From contig JAIQGI010000029.1 in NCBI GenBank assembly GCA_020072565.1, positions 1 to 64,000 of the forward strand: 64,000 nucleotides of DNA, in the 5' to 3' direction. The position numbers and the translations under genes were made by a program. The notes below the pieces were generated by a model. That model was not told the origin of the DNA, did no database searches, and worked only from the letters and a program-made list of their open reading frames with translations. The stretch's first letter is position 1, and each line of letters opens with the position of its first letter. The stretch is from Terriglobia bacterium. Lineage in GTDB: Bacteria > Acidobacteriota > UBA6911. Positions 17,126 to 26,174 of the stretch are shown one piece after another.

Positions 17126-17902
17126 TTACGCTGTCTCTCCGGCAGATCTGCTCCTGGTAATATGGATCTCCTCGAACGCCTTTTCCTGATAAAGCCAGAT
17201 CTCCCGCAGGCGCACAAGTTCAAGCAGCGCCAGGAAGGTTACAATCATGTGGCTCTTCGACACAGCCCGAGTGAAAAAAGACGAAAAGACCAGCGAGTCG
17301 TGGACCATCAGCAGCCGGCGCATCTCGGCCAGCTTCTGCTCGATCGTGACTTCCTCCTGGTCTAACTCCATGCCGGCTTGGGCTTCGAAGCGCTTGACCA
17401 CGTCGGCAAAAGCCTTCAAAAGGTCAAACAGCGTGACGGCGACCACCTCTTTGCCGTCTTCGAGCACATCTCTGGGCGGGCTGTTCCAAACCGCGTTCTC
17501 CACCTCTTCACGCGTGTAAAGCATCTGTGCGGCATTCCTGAACTTCTGGTGTTCCAACAGCTGGTACACCAGCTCCTTCCTCGGATCGTCCTGCGCCTCC
17601 CCCTCTGCAGCCTCCTGGACTGGATCGGGAGGGAGGAGCATGCGTGACTTTATGTAGATCAAGGTCGCGGCCATGAGGAGCCACTCTCCCGCGACGTTGA
17701 TGTTCAGGTCCTGCATGAGCTGGAGGTAGCCCAGGTACTGCTCGGTAATGTGCGCGATCGGGATGTTCCAGATATCGAGTTCCTCGCGCTTGATCAGGTG
17801 CAGGAGAAGGTCGAGAGGACCCTCAAAACCCTCCAGGCGGATCGTCAGACCGGGCTCTTCCCGAGAAGTGCCATTGGTTTCCGGATTCTCAGTTCCATCC
17901 AT
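17126..17902 (-). CDS. scpA: Segregation and condensation protein A (kleisin)
   Basis: 258 residues from ATG 17902; a TTG at 17953 would extend it by 17 residues but has GAGGAG directly abutting it. The N-terminal EGFEGPLDLLLHLIKREELD is the classic ScpA start that contacts the SMC neck. The C-terminal part is a winged helix that binds the SMC head. It bridges the SMC dimer in chromosome condensation. First gene of the tight scpA-scpB-rluB block. Confidence 0.94.
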   Translation of the reverse strand: MDGTENPETNGTSREEPGLTIRLEGFEGPLDLLLHLIKREELDIWNIPIAHITEQYLGYLQLMQDLNINVAGEWLLMAATLIYIKSRMLLPPDPVQEAAEGEAQDDPRKELVYQLLEHQKFRNAAQMLYTREEVENAVWNSPPRDVLEDGKEVVAVTLFDLLKAFADVVKRFEAQAGMELDQEEVTIEQKLAEMRRLLMVHDSLVFSSFFTRAVSKSHMIVTFLALLELVRLREIWLYQEKAFEEIHITRSRSAGETA

Positions 17903-18060
17903 AGCCGTCTTTAACTTGCGATGTAACAGTTCTTGTTCCTGTCCCGAAAACAACTCCTCACCTACCGAAAGCAGCCTCCCTTTTCATGCGCCTGGATACG
18001 GCACAGGCGCATGAGATACGGCTGTGCGCCATAGTGTCCGATCCCGTTGTTTGCCCCCCG

Positions 18061-18756
18061 TCACAAACTCAGCAGCAAGCCGCACAGTTGACTGATAGGC
18101 CAGAAAATAAACCTGAACGCGCCAAGAAACATGAGCAAATAGAGTATCACAAAACCGTAGGAGCTCACGCGCGCCAGTGCTTTGCCTGCATTGTAGGGAA
18201 GCAACTCGTAAAGAATCCAGTGTCCATCAAGGGGGGGAATCGGGATCACATTGAAAAGCGCCAGCGCCAGGTTGATGACAAACGTGAAAAAAAGCACGCC
18301 CAGCAGCGGCACCAGCGCGGAGTGCTGCCGCGGAATGCGGTCGCTCACGATCATGTTGATGATGACACCGTTTGCCGCAGGCGAGGCGATCTTGAGGACT
18401 GCCAGCAGCGCGAAGGAGGCTCCGGCTGCTACCAGGTTGGCGCCGGGTCCGGCCAGCGACACCAAAATCTGATCGCGGTGCGGATTCCGGAGGTGTACAG
18501 AGTTAACGGGGACGGGTTTTGCCCAACCGATCAGAGGTACGCCCATGATCATCTGGAGCAGCGGAAACAGAAACGTCCCGAGCGGATCCATGTGCGCAAT
18601 CGGGTTCAGCGTAACCCGGCCCAGGTACCGGGCCGTATAGTCACCGCATCGGTCGGCCATCCAGGCGTGGGAAGCCTCGTGGATGCTCAATGAAAAAAGC
18701 AGGACCGCAAACTGGATAATGACACTGGCAATATCGATGTTCTGAATTGAACCCAA
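18061..18756 (-). CDS. Site-2 protease family membrane metallopeptidase (M50)
   Basis: 231 residues from TTG 18756, which has GGAG 8 bases upstream and gives a normal-length protein; the frame continues upstream without family sequence. HEASH in LSIHEASHAWMAD provides two zinc ligands and the catalytic glutamate. NVIPIPPLDG carries the third ligand (Asp). There are about five to six hydrophobic segments. It belongs to the short M50 group lacking a PDZ domain. It lies upstream of scpA on the same strand with a 158-base gap; in many genomes trpS sits between, but here it is missing. Confidence 0.88.
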   Translation of the reverse strand: MGSIQNIDIASVIIQFAVLLFSLSIHEASHAWMADRCGDYTARYLGRVTLNPIAHMDPLGTFLFPLLQMIMGVPLIGWAKPVPVNSVHLRNPHRDQILVSLAGPGANLVAAGASFALLAVLKIASPAANGVIINMIVSDRIPRQHSALVPLLGVLFFTFVINLALALFNVIPIPPLDGHWILYELLPYNAGKALARVSSYGFVILYLLMFLGAFRFIFWPISQLCGLLLSL

Positions 18757-18806
18757 CTTTATGACTCCAAATGACGTACCGCCGAGAGGCAGAACTATAC
18801 CACAAT

Positions 18807-18830
18807 AGTGGGCAACGGGCAGTGGGCAGT
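18807..18830. repeat. Short tandem GTGGGCA-type repeat
   Basis: Heptamer-like units GTGGGCA, ACGGGCA, GTGGGCA in direct tandem. This resembles one arm of the other unit-based repeats in this window; no complementary arm is visible nearby. Confidence 0.5.
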
Positions 18831-18961
18831 CCACAGCCACAGCAATGAGTCCGCTGTTCCTGAATCCCGGGCGGATCCAGCTATCGACGGCCGCCGGGAA
18901 CTGTTTGGGCTGGCACCCGATCGGTTCAAGTGATAGACTTTTAAGACCTTGGGGCATTTTT

Positions 18962-19762
18962 ATGGGATGGACGCTACCCTTGACGATGGTCCTGTACACT
19001 CTGGGCCTGATGCATTCGATCTTCGGCTTTTACCGGAAAAGGCAGGTCTTCGTAACCGTAGCCCTCGTGATGGTGGGCTGTGGATTTGCGAGCCACACCG
19101 TCTATCTGCTTCTGCTCGGCTTCCAGGTTCGCCATCTGCCGATCACAAACCTCTCAGAATCGCTGTCCTTTTTTGCCTGGTGTATCACGCTGACTTTCAT
19201 TGCGGCGCATCTGCGCTATCGGACCAACGTCCTCGGAGCATTCGTGCTCCCGCTGGTTTCGTTGCTCATGATTCTGTCCGAATTGATCTGGGAGGGAAAC
19301 CACACCATTCCGCCGCTCTTGAAAAGCCGATGGATTTATTTTCATGCCGTCGTTGCTTTTCTCGCCTACGCCGCCTTTTTCCTGACCTTTGTCTCATCGA
19401 TCCTCTATTTGATTCAGGAAAAGGAGCTGAAAGCCAAAAATTTCCGCTTCCTTTATTTCCGGCTCCCTTCACTGCAAATGTGCGACGAACTGCTGCGGCG
19501 CTCCCTGTATGCCGGCTTTTTCTTAATGAGCATCACGATAATGACAGGCGCTCTTTGGGCGCAGCAGGCATGGGGCCACTTCTGGAGTTGGGACCCAAAG
19601 GAGACAGCTTCCCTGGTAACCTGGGCCATCTACCTGGTGCTGGTCAATTACCGGCTGTCCGCCGGCTGGCGTGGCCGCTGGGCCTCCTATATCAGCATCG
19701 CCGGGTTCGTGTCGATGCTGTTCACGTTCGGAATCAACAAGGGGTTGCATACTTACTTGTAG
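18962..19762 (+). CDS. CcsA/HemX-type cytochrome c assembly membrane protein
   Basis: 266 residues from ATG 18962; the upstream frame adds a polar, non-homologous leader. About eight membrane helices. The tryptophan-rich haem-handling motif WGHFWSWDPKE (about residue 205) is diagnostic of CcsA/CcmC/HemX proteins, with histidines in adjacent loops. Lying directly ahead of hemA, it corresponds to the HemX position seen in many bacteria. It either delivers haem for cytochrome c assembly or controls the level of HemA; the sequence does not decide between these. Confidence 0.88.
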   Translation: MGWTLPLTMVLYTLGLMHSIFGFYRKRQVFVTVALVMVGCGFASHTVYLLLLGFQVRHLPITNLSESLSFFAWCITLTFIAAHLRYRTNVLGAFVLPLVSLLMILSELIWEGNHTIPPLLKSRWIYFHAVVAFLAYAAFFLTFVSSILYLIQEKELKAKNFRFLYFRLPSLQMCDELLRRSLYAGFFLMSITIMTGALWAQQAWGHFWSWDPKETASLVTWAIYLVLVNYRLSAGWRGRWASYISIAGFVSMLFTFGINKGLHTYL

Positions 19763-19898
19763 TCTTTTTCTCAATTCCTGCAGAGCACTCGGGTGTGTGG
19801 CCGGCGTGCCTGGGCTCTGAAGCACCGCTATGGTCTCCCCGCCCTCACGGCGCTTCTGGCCATCTCCGATGCTGCGGTAACGCGGGTGTGGTGACGTA

Positions 19899-21164
19899 AT
19901 GTTGAATCTGGTAATCGTCGGGCTGAATCATCGCACGGCGGAATTGGATGTACGCCAGCGGGCGGCATTTCCAGTCCCCCAGCTGCCGGACGTGTTGAAG
20001 CGCATGACGCAGCAAGCCGGAATTGAGGAAGGCATGATTATCTCCACCTGCAACCGGGTGGAGTTGTTGTCGCGCGTGGAGAAGCCAGAGAAAGGGATCG
20101 ACGCGCTCGAGGCTTTCTTCTCGGAAACCTGCGACGTACCGACCGAAAAGCTCAAGGACCACCTTTATCGACACGTGGGATATCAGGCTGTCCGTCATGT
20201 GTTTCGGGTGACCAGCGCGCTCGATTCGATGATTCTGGGTGAGGCGCAGATCCTGGGGCAGGTGAAGTCCTTTTACGGCATTGCGGTGGGAGCATCCACG
20301 GTCGGATATTATCTGAACAGCTTGATGCAGGCGGCCTTCCACACGGCGAAGCGCGTGCGTACCGAGACCAGCATCGGCGAGTTCTCCGTCTCGGTCAGTT
20401 CGGCGGCAGTCGAGCTGGCTCGAAAGATCTTCGGCGAGCTCCGGGACAAGAGGATCTTGATCGTCGGCTCCGGTGAAATGGGGGAAGTGGCGGCGCGCCA
20501 TATGGCCGCCAACGGAGCCAATCGGATTCGTGTCACCAACCGCAATCCCGAGACGGCTCAGGCGCTGGCCGCCAAATTCCAGGGCGAGTCAGTTCCATTC
20601 GACAGCCTGGCGCGATGGTTGGCCCGATCGGACATCGTGATTACCACGACAGGAAGCCCGGACATCCTGGTCGATCGCGCAATGGCACAGTTAGCGGCCT
20701 CGGAAAGAAGACATGCGCCGCTCGTCTTCATCGACATTTCCGTTCCCCGAAACGTGGATCCCGCCGTGGGCGCAATCGACAATGTCTTCTGTTACGATGT
20801 TGACGATCTCGGGGCAGTTGTTGAAGCCAACATCGCCGAGCGCCGCCAGGCTGCAGCGCTCGCCGAGAAAATTGTGGATGAAGAGGTGGACGCGTTCTGC
20901 ACCCGGCTTAAGTCGCGCGACCTTGGTCCGGTCGTAGTCCAACTACAGGACAGGATCGAAGAGATTTGCAGGACGGAGCTGCAGCGGTTCATGAAGCGCG
21001 GCGGGCCGCACAACGAGCACGAGACTCAGGAACTCGAATGGATGGTGTCGCGCATCGCCGGCAAGATCGCCCATCCGCTCGTCATGCAGCTGCGCAGCAC
21101 GCACCACAATCCAACACATCGCGAGGATTATCTGGACATCATCAAACGCATATTTAAACTTTGA
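19899..21164 (+). CDS. hemA: Glutamyl-tRNA reductase
   Basis: 421 residues, ATG 19899. GLNHRTAELDVRQRAAF opens the catalytic domain; ISTCNRVEL contains the nucleophilic cysteine that attacks glutamyl-tRNA. LIVGSGEMGEVAARHM is the NADPH-binding loop, and a C-terminal helical dimerisation domain follows. It makes glutamate-1-semialdehyde, the committed step of C5-pathway tetrapyrrole synthesis. 136 bases separate it from the ccsA/hemX gene; hemC follows 67 bases later. Confidence 0.96.
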   Translation: MLNLVIVGLNHRTAELDVRQRAAFPVPQLPDVLKRMTQQAGIEEGMIISTCNRVELLSRVEKPEKGIDALEAFFSETCDVPTEKLKDHLYRHVGYQAVRHVFRVTSALDSMILGEAQILGQVKSFYGIAVGASTVGYYLNSLMQAAFHTAKRVRTETSIGEFSVSVSSAAVELARKIFGELRDKRILIVGSGEMGEVAARHMAANGANRIRVTNRNPETAQALAAKFQGESVPFDSLARWLARSDIVITTTGSPDILVDRAMAQLAASERRHAPLVFIDISVPRNVDPAVGAIDNVFCYDVDDLGAVVEANIAERRQAAALAEKIVDEEVDAFCTRLKSRDLGPVVVQLQDRIEEICRTELQRFMKRGGPHNEHETQELEWMVSRIAGKIAHPLVMQLRSTHHNPTHREDYLDIIKRIFKL

Positions 21165-21231
21165 GAACTCCAGGATCAGCCACGGAGATGTCATGTCTTT
21201 GCGGCGCGATTCATCAAGGCAGAAGGATTCC

Positions 21232-22152
21232 ATGAGTGACTTGACCATCGGCACCAGGGGCAGCACCCTGGCCCGCGTGCAAACTGAATGGGTCGAGGGG
21301 ATGATTCTTGCGCGCTTCCCGCAGATCCGCATCACGGTGAAGATCATAAGGACATCCGCCGACAGAGACACGAAAACCTCTATCCGTTCAGGCTCGGCGA
21401 CGGGCGTGTTTGTGCGTGAGATCGAGGAGGCGCTGCTCGGCGGGAAAATCGATCTGGCCGTGCACAGCATGAAGGACCTGCCCACCAGGATTCCCGATGC
21501 CCTCGAGATCGGGGCCATCCCTGCGCGCGAGGACGCCCGGGACGCTTTGATTGCAGGCGACGGCTGCAAAAAGCTGGATGACCTCCCGCGCGGCGCAGTG
21601 ATCGGCACCGGCAGCGTCAGGCGGCAGGCGCAGGTGCTGGCTCGGCGCCCTGATCTGGCTGCCCGCGACATCCGCGGCAATGTGGAAACGCGCCTGCAGA
21701 AGCTGGCGGCGGGAAGCTACGATGCCATCATTTTGGCCTGCGCCGGGCTTAACCGGCTCGGGCTTCAAGGCAGGATCAGCGCCCCGCTGGAATTCAGCGA
21801 GATGCTTCCTGCACCAGGCCAGGGAGCTCTGGCACTCGAGATGCGCAGGGGTGATGAGCGGGTCGCGGCCGTGATTGCCGGTCTCAACGAGCCTGCCACC
21901 GCAGCCGCCGTGCTCGCGGAACGCGCTTTCCTGCGCCGCATGGGAGGCGGGTGCAACAGTCCCATCGCCGTGCATGCGCGCCCCGACAACGCGGTCTGCA
22001 CCATTGAAGGGCTGGTGGCGACTCCCGACGGCGGTACCATTATCCGGGATGCGGTCGAGAGCCCGATCGACAAGGCCGCGGAAGCAGCCGACGCGTTGGC
22101 GGAAGAGCTTCTGGCCATGGGAGGGGCGGAAATTCTCAAGCCGCTGCGCTGA
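21232..22152 (+). CDS. hemC: Hydroxymethylbilane synthase (porphobilinogen deaminase)
   Basis: 306 residues from ATG 21232 with AAGGA upstream; ATG 21193 (with GGAG) would add 13 residues. IGTRGSTLARVQTEWV is the N-terminal signature. GGGCNSPIAVHA holds the cysteine to which the dipyrromethane cofactor is attached. SMKDLPT and APGQGALALE are further family blocks. It polymerises four porphobilinogens to hydroxymethylbilane. hemD starts 4 bases after its stop. Confidence 0.96.
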   Translation: MSDLTIGTRGSTLARVQTEWVEGMILARFPQIRITVKIIRTSADRDTKTSIRSGSATGVFVREIEEALLGGKIDLAVHSMKDLPTRIPDALEIGAIPAREDARDALIAGDGCKKLDDLPRGAVIGTGSVRRQAQVLARRPDLAARDIRGNVETRLQKLAAGSYDAIILACAGLNRLGLQGRISAPLEFSEMLPAPGQGALALEMRRGDERVAAVIAGLNEPATAAAVLAERAFLRRMGGGCNSPIAVHARPDNAVCTIEGLVATPDGGTIIRDAVESPIDKAAEAADALAEELLAMGGAEILKPLR

Positions 22153-22156
22153 CCAC

Positions 22157-22999
22157 ATGTGCCAGGATCCACGTTCTCTCGCGCACAAGACCGCCGTGCT
22201 CGCATGCAGCGAGATGAAAGCCGGGGCTCTCGTTGCCGGGCTCGAAGCGCTCGGGGCTGAGGTCCTCGTCTTCCCGGTCATCCGGATCCGGGCGGTCACT
22301 GATCACAGCATAATGGATGCGGCCCTCGACGAGCTGGCCGAGTACTCGTGGATCATTTTCACCAGCGCATACGGAGTCCGGTTTTTCCTGAACCGGATGC
22401 AGGAACGGGGCATTGCTAAGGACCGGTGCCGCAGGCTGCGGATCTGCGCTGTGGGACCGGCGACGGCCGATGCTCTCGAGAGATCAGGAATCCGCGTTTC
22501 CCTGGTGCCTGGCGAGTTCGCGGCGGAAGGAATCCTTGCCGCTTTGGCTGAAAAGCACGGCGGCATGAACGGACTGGCAGGTTTGCGCATCCTCCTGCCC
22601 CGGGCCCGGGAAGCCCGCGACCTGCTGCCGCGCGCGCTGCAGGCTGCAGGTGCTCGCGTGGATGTTGTGCCCTGCTATGAAAATACGCTTCCCGAGCTTG
22701 ACCGGGACTGCGTGCAGTCTGTGCTCCGTCATCCGCCGCACCTCCTGGTTTTCACAAGTTCATCGACAGTGAATAACTTCGTCACCCTGCTCGGTAATAT
22801 CCACGGAGTAAAGATGCTGGCGGACGCCACTGTGGCCGTGCTCGGCCCGGTCACGGCCCGCACCGTGGCTGCATTCGGGAAACAGGCCGAGATCGTTCCC
22901 TGCGAGAATACGATCCCTTCCCTGCTGGAGTCGATTCGCCTCTATTACCAGGCCCCTGAGAGGAAGGAGTCAGGAGTCAGGAGCCGGGAGTCGGAATAA
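22157..22999 (+). CDS. hemD: Uroporphyrinogen-III synthase
   Basis: 280 residues, ATG 22157. Two alternating alpha/beta domains with the poorly conserved HemD pattern: WIIFTSAYGVRFF in the first half, VFTSSSTVNNF in the second, and AVLGPVTARTVAAFG near the end. It closes and inverts ring D to give uroporphyrinogen III. The last 11 or so codons (ESGVRSRESE) are made of an AGTCAGG-type repeat whose other arm lies at 23091-23106, so the natural C-terminus was probably extended by repeat invasion. hemB is not in the window. Confidence 0.92.
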   Translation: MCQDPRSLAHKTAVLACSEMKAGALVAGLEALGAEVLVFPVIRIRAVTDHSIMDAALDELAEYSWIIFTSAYGVRFFLNRMQERGIAKDRCRRLRICAVGPATADALERSGIRVSLVPGEFAAEGILAALAEKHGGMNGLAGLRILLPRAREARDLLPRALQAAGARVDVVPCYENTLPELDRDCVQSVLRHPPHLLVFTSSSTVNNFVTLLGNIHGVKMLADATVAVLGPVTARTVAAFGKQAEIVPCENTIPSLLESIRLYYQAPERKESGVRSRESE

Positions 23000-23106
23000 A
23001 GCAGGCGCAAGGTATGGGCAGCGCACAAAATCAGTCACCCTGCGATCAGGGTTTATCTGCCGATGCCGTGATCAGCCGGAGTCGGTTTTTCTCCCGACTC
23101 CTGACT
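22966..23106. repeat. Inverted repeat of AGTCAGG-type units spanning the hemD stop
   Basis: Left arm: tandem GGAGTCA units from 22966, including AGTCAGGAGCCGGGAG (22975-22990). Right arm: CTCCCGACTCCTGACT (23091-23106), complementary at 15 of 16 positions. The left arm forms the last codons of hemD; the right arm overlaps the stop of the convergent TonB-C gene. Confidence 0.75.
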
Positions 23107-24025
23107 ATTTCTTGGGGGGGGAGAAGGTCACATCGAATTGGACTTTGGACTCGACCACTTCGCCGTTTCTGGTGGCGGGCAGGAAGACCCAGCTGGTCTT
23201 GACCGCTTCCATGGCGCGCTCATCCAGGCCATGCCCGAGACCCTTGACCACAGCCAGATCCTGAAGGGTTCCGTCCCTGGTGATCGTCGCTGAGAGCTTC
23301 ACCTTGCCGTAGGTAGCGGTGCGGCGTGCATCCTCAGTCGGCGACACTTCGGGGGTTTCGAGATAGCGCGGCGGGTTCACGCCATCGGGCTGGAGCTGGC
23401 TCTGCCAATCCCGATCCCACTCCGAGGTCCCGTCCGTCGTTCGGACCCGGCCGAGTTCAGTCAAACCGGCGTTTCGCAAGGCCGCCTCGCCATTGGTGTT
23501 TCTCAGATCCAGATCTTCGATCTTGGATTGCGCCTGGTCGAACTGGGCTTTATCGAGCCCCTGGAGGTAGAAGCGTTTTGAGCCGATGCGAACGCTCAAT
23601 TCCTCGATGTGGTCCTGCTCGTGGAAGGCACCTATCACATTGAGTCCCTTGAAGGATGCGTTATTCAGCAGAATGGATGCGCTATAGCGGTAGACATCTC
23701 CACGGGTTCCTTTGGTCTGCTGGTCGAATACCTGTCCGATATAAAACTGCCCCGAGCCGCCCTTGTAAATGAACTCGCTCGCCTGCACGACGATCACGTA
23801 TTCAGACAGATTGACGAAGTTGAGTATGAATTGGTGCGTGCCGGAGACTTCTGCCGTAATAATGTACTGCGTCCCGACATAGGCAAAGCGCCTGGGAGAT
23901 TCCTGCGCACGCCCTGCAGCGCCTGCTGCGATCAAGAGCATGGCCAGCGCTATCACCAGCGGCCGGCTGCTGCGCGTCGGCGAAAAGATGGAGTTGAACC
24001 GAGGACATGTCACTTCGATCTTCAT
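23105..24025 (-). CDS. Exported protein with a TonB C-terminal domain
   Basis: 306 residues, ATG 24025. A hydrophobic stretch (about 23-40) ending in a cleavage-like GRAQ suggests export. The middle (45-200) has no motif I recognise. The C-terminal 75 residues (KLSATITRDGTLQDLAVVKG to a final VQFDVTF strand) match the TonB-type domain that contacts outer-membrane receptors. The usual proline-rich spacer is missing, so it is not a classical TonB. Its ATG overlaps the M20 peptidase stop by 4 bases, implying translational coupling. Confidence 0.78.
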   Translation of the reverse strand: MKIEVTCPRFNSIFSPTRSSRPLVIALAMLLIAAGAAGRAQESPRRFAYVGTQYIITAEVSGTHQFILNFVNLSEYVIVVQASEFIYKGGSGQFYIGQVFDQQTKGTRGDVYRYSASILLNNASFKGLNVIGAFHEQDHIEELSVRIGSKRFYLQGLDKAQFDQAQSKIEDLDLRNTNGEAALRNAGLTELGRVRTTDGTSEWDRDWQSQLQPDGVNPPRYLETPEVSPTEDARRTATYGKVKLSATITRDGTLQDLAVVKGLGHGLDERAMEAVKTSWVFLPATRNGEVVESKVQFDVTFSPPKK

Positions 24026-25170
24026 TTCAGTAACTCCTTAGCCAGAATGCTGAGGAGAGATGCGCGTCGCGGCACATCAGAGATCAGGATATGCTCGTGG
24101 GCGGCATGTGCACCTCCGCCTTCGACTCCCAGACCGTCGAGTGTGGGAATTCCAAGCGCAGCAGTAAACGAACCGTCGCTCCCGCCCCCAGTTCCTCCCT
24201 CACCCAATTGCATGCCTATGGTTGCAGCGAGCGCTTTTGCCTCCTGATATAGCCCGGCTACCGCCGGAGTGCGTTCGAAAGGAGGCCGGTTGATCCCTCC
24301 TTCTATTTCGAAGCTGCATCTTGCGTCCCGGGGTCGCAGCCTGCGGATGCGCCTTTCCAGGCGCCGGCCGTCCGCGAGAGTCGAAAACCGGAAATCCACT
24401 TCCGCCTCCGCGCGGCTCGGCACGACATTCACTGCCGAGCCGCCTCGGATCGTTCCGACGCTCAATGTGATACCGCGCTCATAGTCAGTCATCCTCTGAA
24501 TCTTGAGCACCTGACGACTAAGTTCGAGAATGGCGCTGGCGCCCGTCTGCGGGTCCAATCCGGCGTGCGCTGCGATACCGGCCACGCGCAAGCGAAAAGT
24601 TCCCACACCTTTGCGAAACGTCTTGGCTCTTCCTCCCGGGAGCGAGGGTTCCAGGACCAGGACCGCGCGGGAAGCCCTGGCAATCGGTTCGAAGAGCGGC
24701 AAGCCCGCGGCCGAGCCGATCTCCTCATCCGGCGTGAAGAAGAAAATCACGTCGCGTTCCGGGCGCAGCCGCTGTTCGTAGAATGCGCGGCATACGAGGA
24801 GGCACAGCAGCAGGCTGCACTTCATGTCATAAATGCCGGGGCCATAAGCCTTGCCGTCTTTCATGGCAAACGGCCGTTCAAAGACGGTGCCGGGGGGCCA
24901 CACTGTGTCCAGATGACCCAGAAACAGCAACGGCCGGCCCGAGCCTTCACCCCGCCAGACGGCTTTGAGGGCGTTGCCGCTGGCAGCCTGAGGGATAACC
25001 TCCGCCTCTGCCCCGCGGTTCTCAAACTCCCGCGCAAGAAACTGCGCCAACCGATCGACGCCGCCTTTGTCCAGAGAATAGGACTCCATTTCGACCAGGC
25101 ACTTGAGCAGACTGAGAGCCTCATCGAGATTCGCGTCGAAATAACTCACCAAGTTCATGGGCGCACTCAT
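24022..25170 (-). CDS. M20-family metallopeptidase (carboxypeptidase G2-like)
   Basis: 382 residues from ATG 25170; ATG 25158 is an alternative. LLFLGHLDTVWPPGT has the first zinc histidine and the catalytic aspartate; GPGIYDMKC supplies the bridging aspartate and DEEIGS the catalytic glutamate pair. GGTGGGSDGSF is near the C-terminal ligands. A dimerisation domain occupies about 190-290. The layout fits CPG2-type aminoacyl hydrolases; the substrate is unknown. It begins 5 bases after dapF and overlaps the TonB-C gene. Confidence 0.9.
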   Translation of the reverse strand: MSAPMNLVSYFDANLDEALSLLKCLVEMESYSLDKGGVDRLAQFLAREFENRGAEAEVIPQAASGNALKAVWRGEGSGRPLLFLGHLDTVWPPGTVFERPFAMKDGKAYGPGIYDMKCSLLLCLLVCRAFYEQRLRPERDVIFFFTPDEEIGSAAGLPLFEPIARASRAVLVLEPSLPGGRAKTFRKGVGTFRLRVAGIAAHAGLDPQTGASAILELSRQVLKIQRMTDYERGITLSVGTIRGGSAVNVVPSRAEAEVDFRFSTLADGRRLERRIRRLRPRDARCSFEIEGGINRPPFERTPAVAGLYQEAKALAATIGMQLGEGGTGGGSDGSFTAALGIPTLDGLGVEGGGAHAAHEHILISDVPRRASLLSILAKELLK

Positions 25171-25175
25171 GGATG

Positions 25176-26030
25176 TTATGATTCCGGAAAATCCACGCTG
25201 CACAGGTATTCGGCCGGTCCGGTGAGGAAAAGGTCACCAGGTGGCTGCCAATGAACCTCCAAACTCCCCAATTCGACCTCGACGATAACCGGGCTTTCCG
25301 CCAAACAGTTGAGAATGGCGGCAACCACGGCTGCCGAGCTTCCGGTCCCTGAGGCCAGCGTCGGTCCGACACCGCGCTCCCAGAAGCGCACGCGAATGCG
25401 ATGACGATCCAGTACCTGAACGAATTCGACGTTGGTGCGGTTCGGAAAGCAGCTGTGCCGCTCGAGCACAGGCCCCAGTATCTCCATCGGGGCCCGGCTC
25501 ACGTCCGGCCAGAAGGTCGAACAGTGCGGGTTCCCCATGGAACTGATCGTAACCCTCACAACCTCGGATCCCACGGCAAGAGGAAAGTCGATCAGTGCCT
25601 CCGAGCCGGACCCGAGACAGACAGGAATTCGGGCGGGCTCGGTTACAGGCCGCCCCAGTGAGCTTTTGAAGGTGTAGATCCGGTCTTTCCGATTCTCGAG
25701 CGTGAAAGTCTTTACTCCCGCAACCGTGCGGATCCCCAGGGTCCGGGCATGAGTCTCTCCCGAGTGAATCAGATACGCGGCCAGGCAGCGTGTGCCATTG
25801 CCGGACATTTCGGCGCGACTGCCATCGGCGTTGTAGATCAACACCGAAACGTCCGCCTCTGCATCCCCCACAGTTGGCTGATAGAAGAGCACCCCGTCGG
25901 CGCCAACGCCGGTATGGCGCCGGCACACCCTGCGGGCGAACTCGCCGAAATATGGGCCGGCTGTTCCGACTTCGCCCCCGCGGGCAACCAGAAAATCGTT
26001 TCCAAGCCCGTGCAGCTTCGCCAACTTCAT
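25176..26030 (-). CDS. dapF: Diaminopimelate epimerase homologue with both catalytic cysteines replaced by serine
   Basis: 284 residues from ATG 26030 (KLAKLHGLGNDFLV is the normal DapF start). Both halves of the DapF fold are present: NADGSRAEMSGNGTRC in the first and ERGVGPTLASGTGSSAAV in the second. In known DapF these read EMCGNG and LACGTG, with the two cysteines acting as the acid/base pair that racemises LL- to meso-DAP. Here they are Ser76 (TCC) and Ser227 (TCA). The protein is otherwise full length and well kept, so it is not decaying. It may be an unusual epimerase or a different isomerase. It sits in an operon with PGI/PMI and M20. Confidence 0.88.
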   Translation of the reverse strand: MKLAKLHGLGNDFLVARGGEVGTAGPYFGEFARRVCRRHTGVGADGVLFYQPTVGDAEADVSVLIYNADGSRAEMSGNGTRCLAAYLIHSGETHARTLGIRTVAGVKTFTLENRKDRIYTFKSSLGRPVTEPARIPVCLGSGSEALIDFPLAVGSEVVRVTISSMGNPHCSTFWPDVSRAPMEILGPVLERHSCFPNRTNVEFVQVLDRHRIRVRFWERGVGPTLASGTGSSAAVVAAILNCLAESPVIVEVELGSLEVHWQPPGDLFLTGPAEYLCSVDFPES

Positions 26031-26174
26031 GATCGTGCTCTTGACCGGACAGCAGAGGCAAGCAGATAGAGGCCGTTCATCATCTGCGCGCCTCTCCGTT
26101 GGTCCGCGGTTGCCTGTCCCTGGCTCTTCGTTCCGCCGCACCGTGCCGTGCTGAGGCAAGCCCGCCCGGGCACC

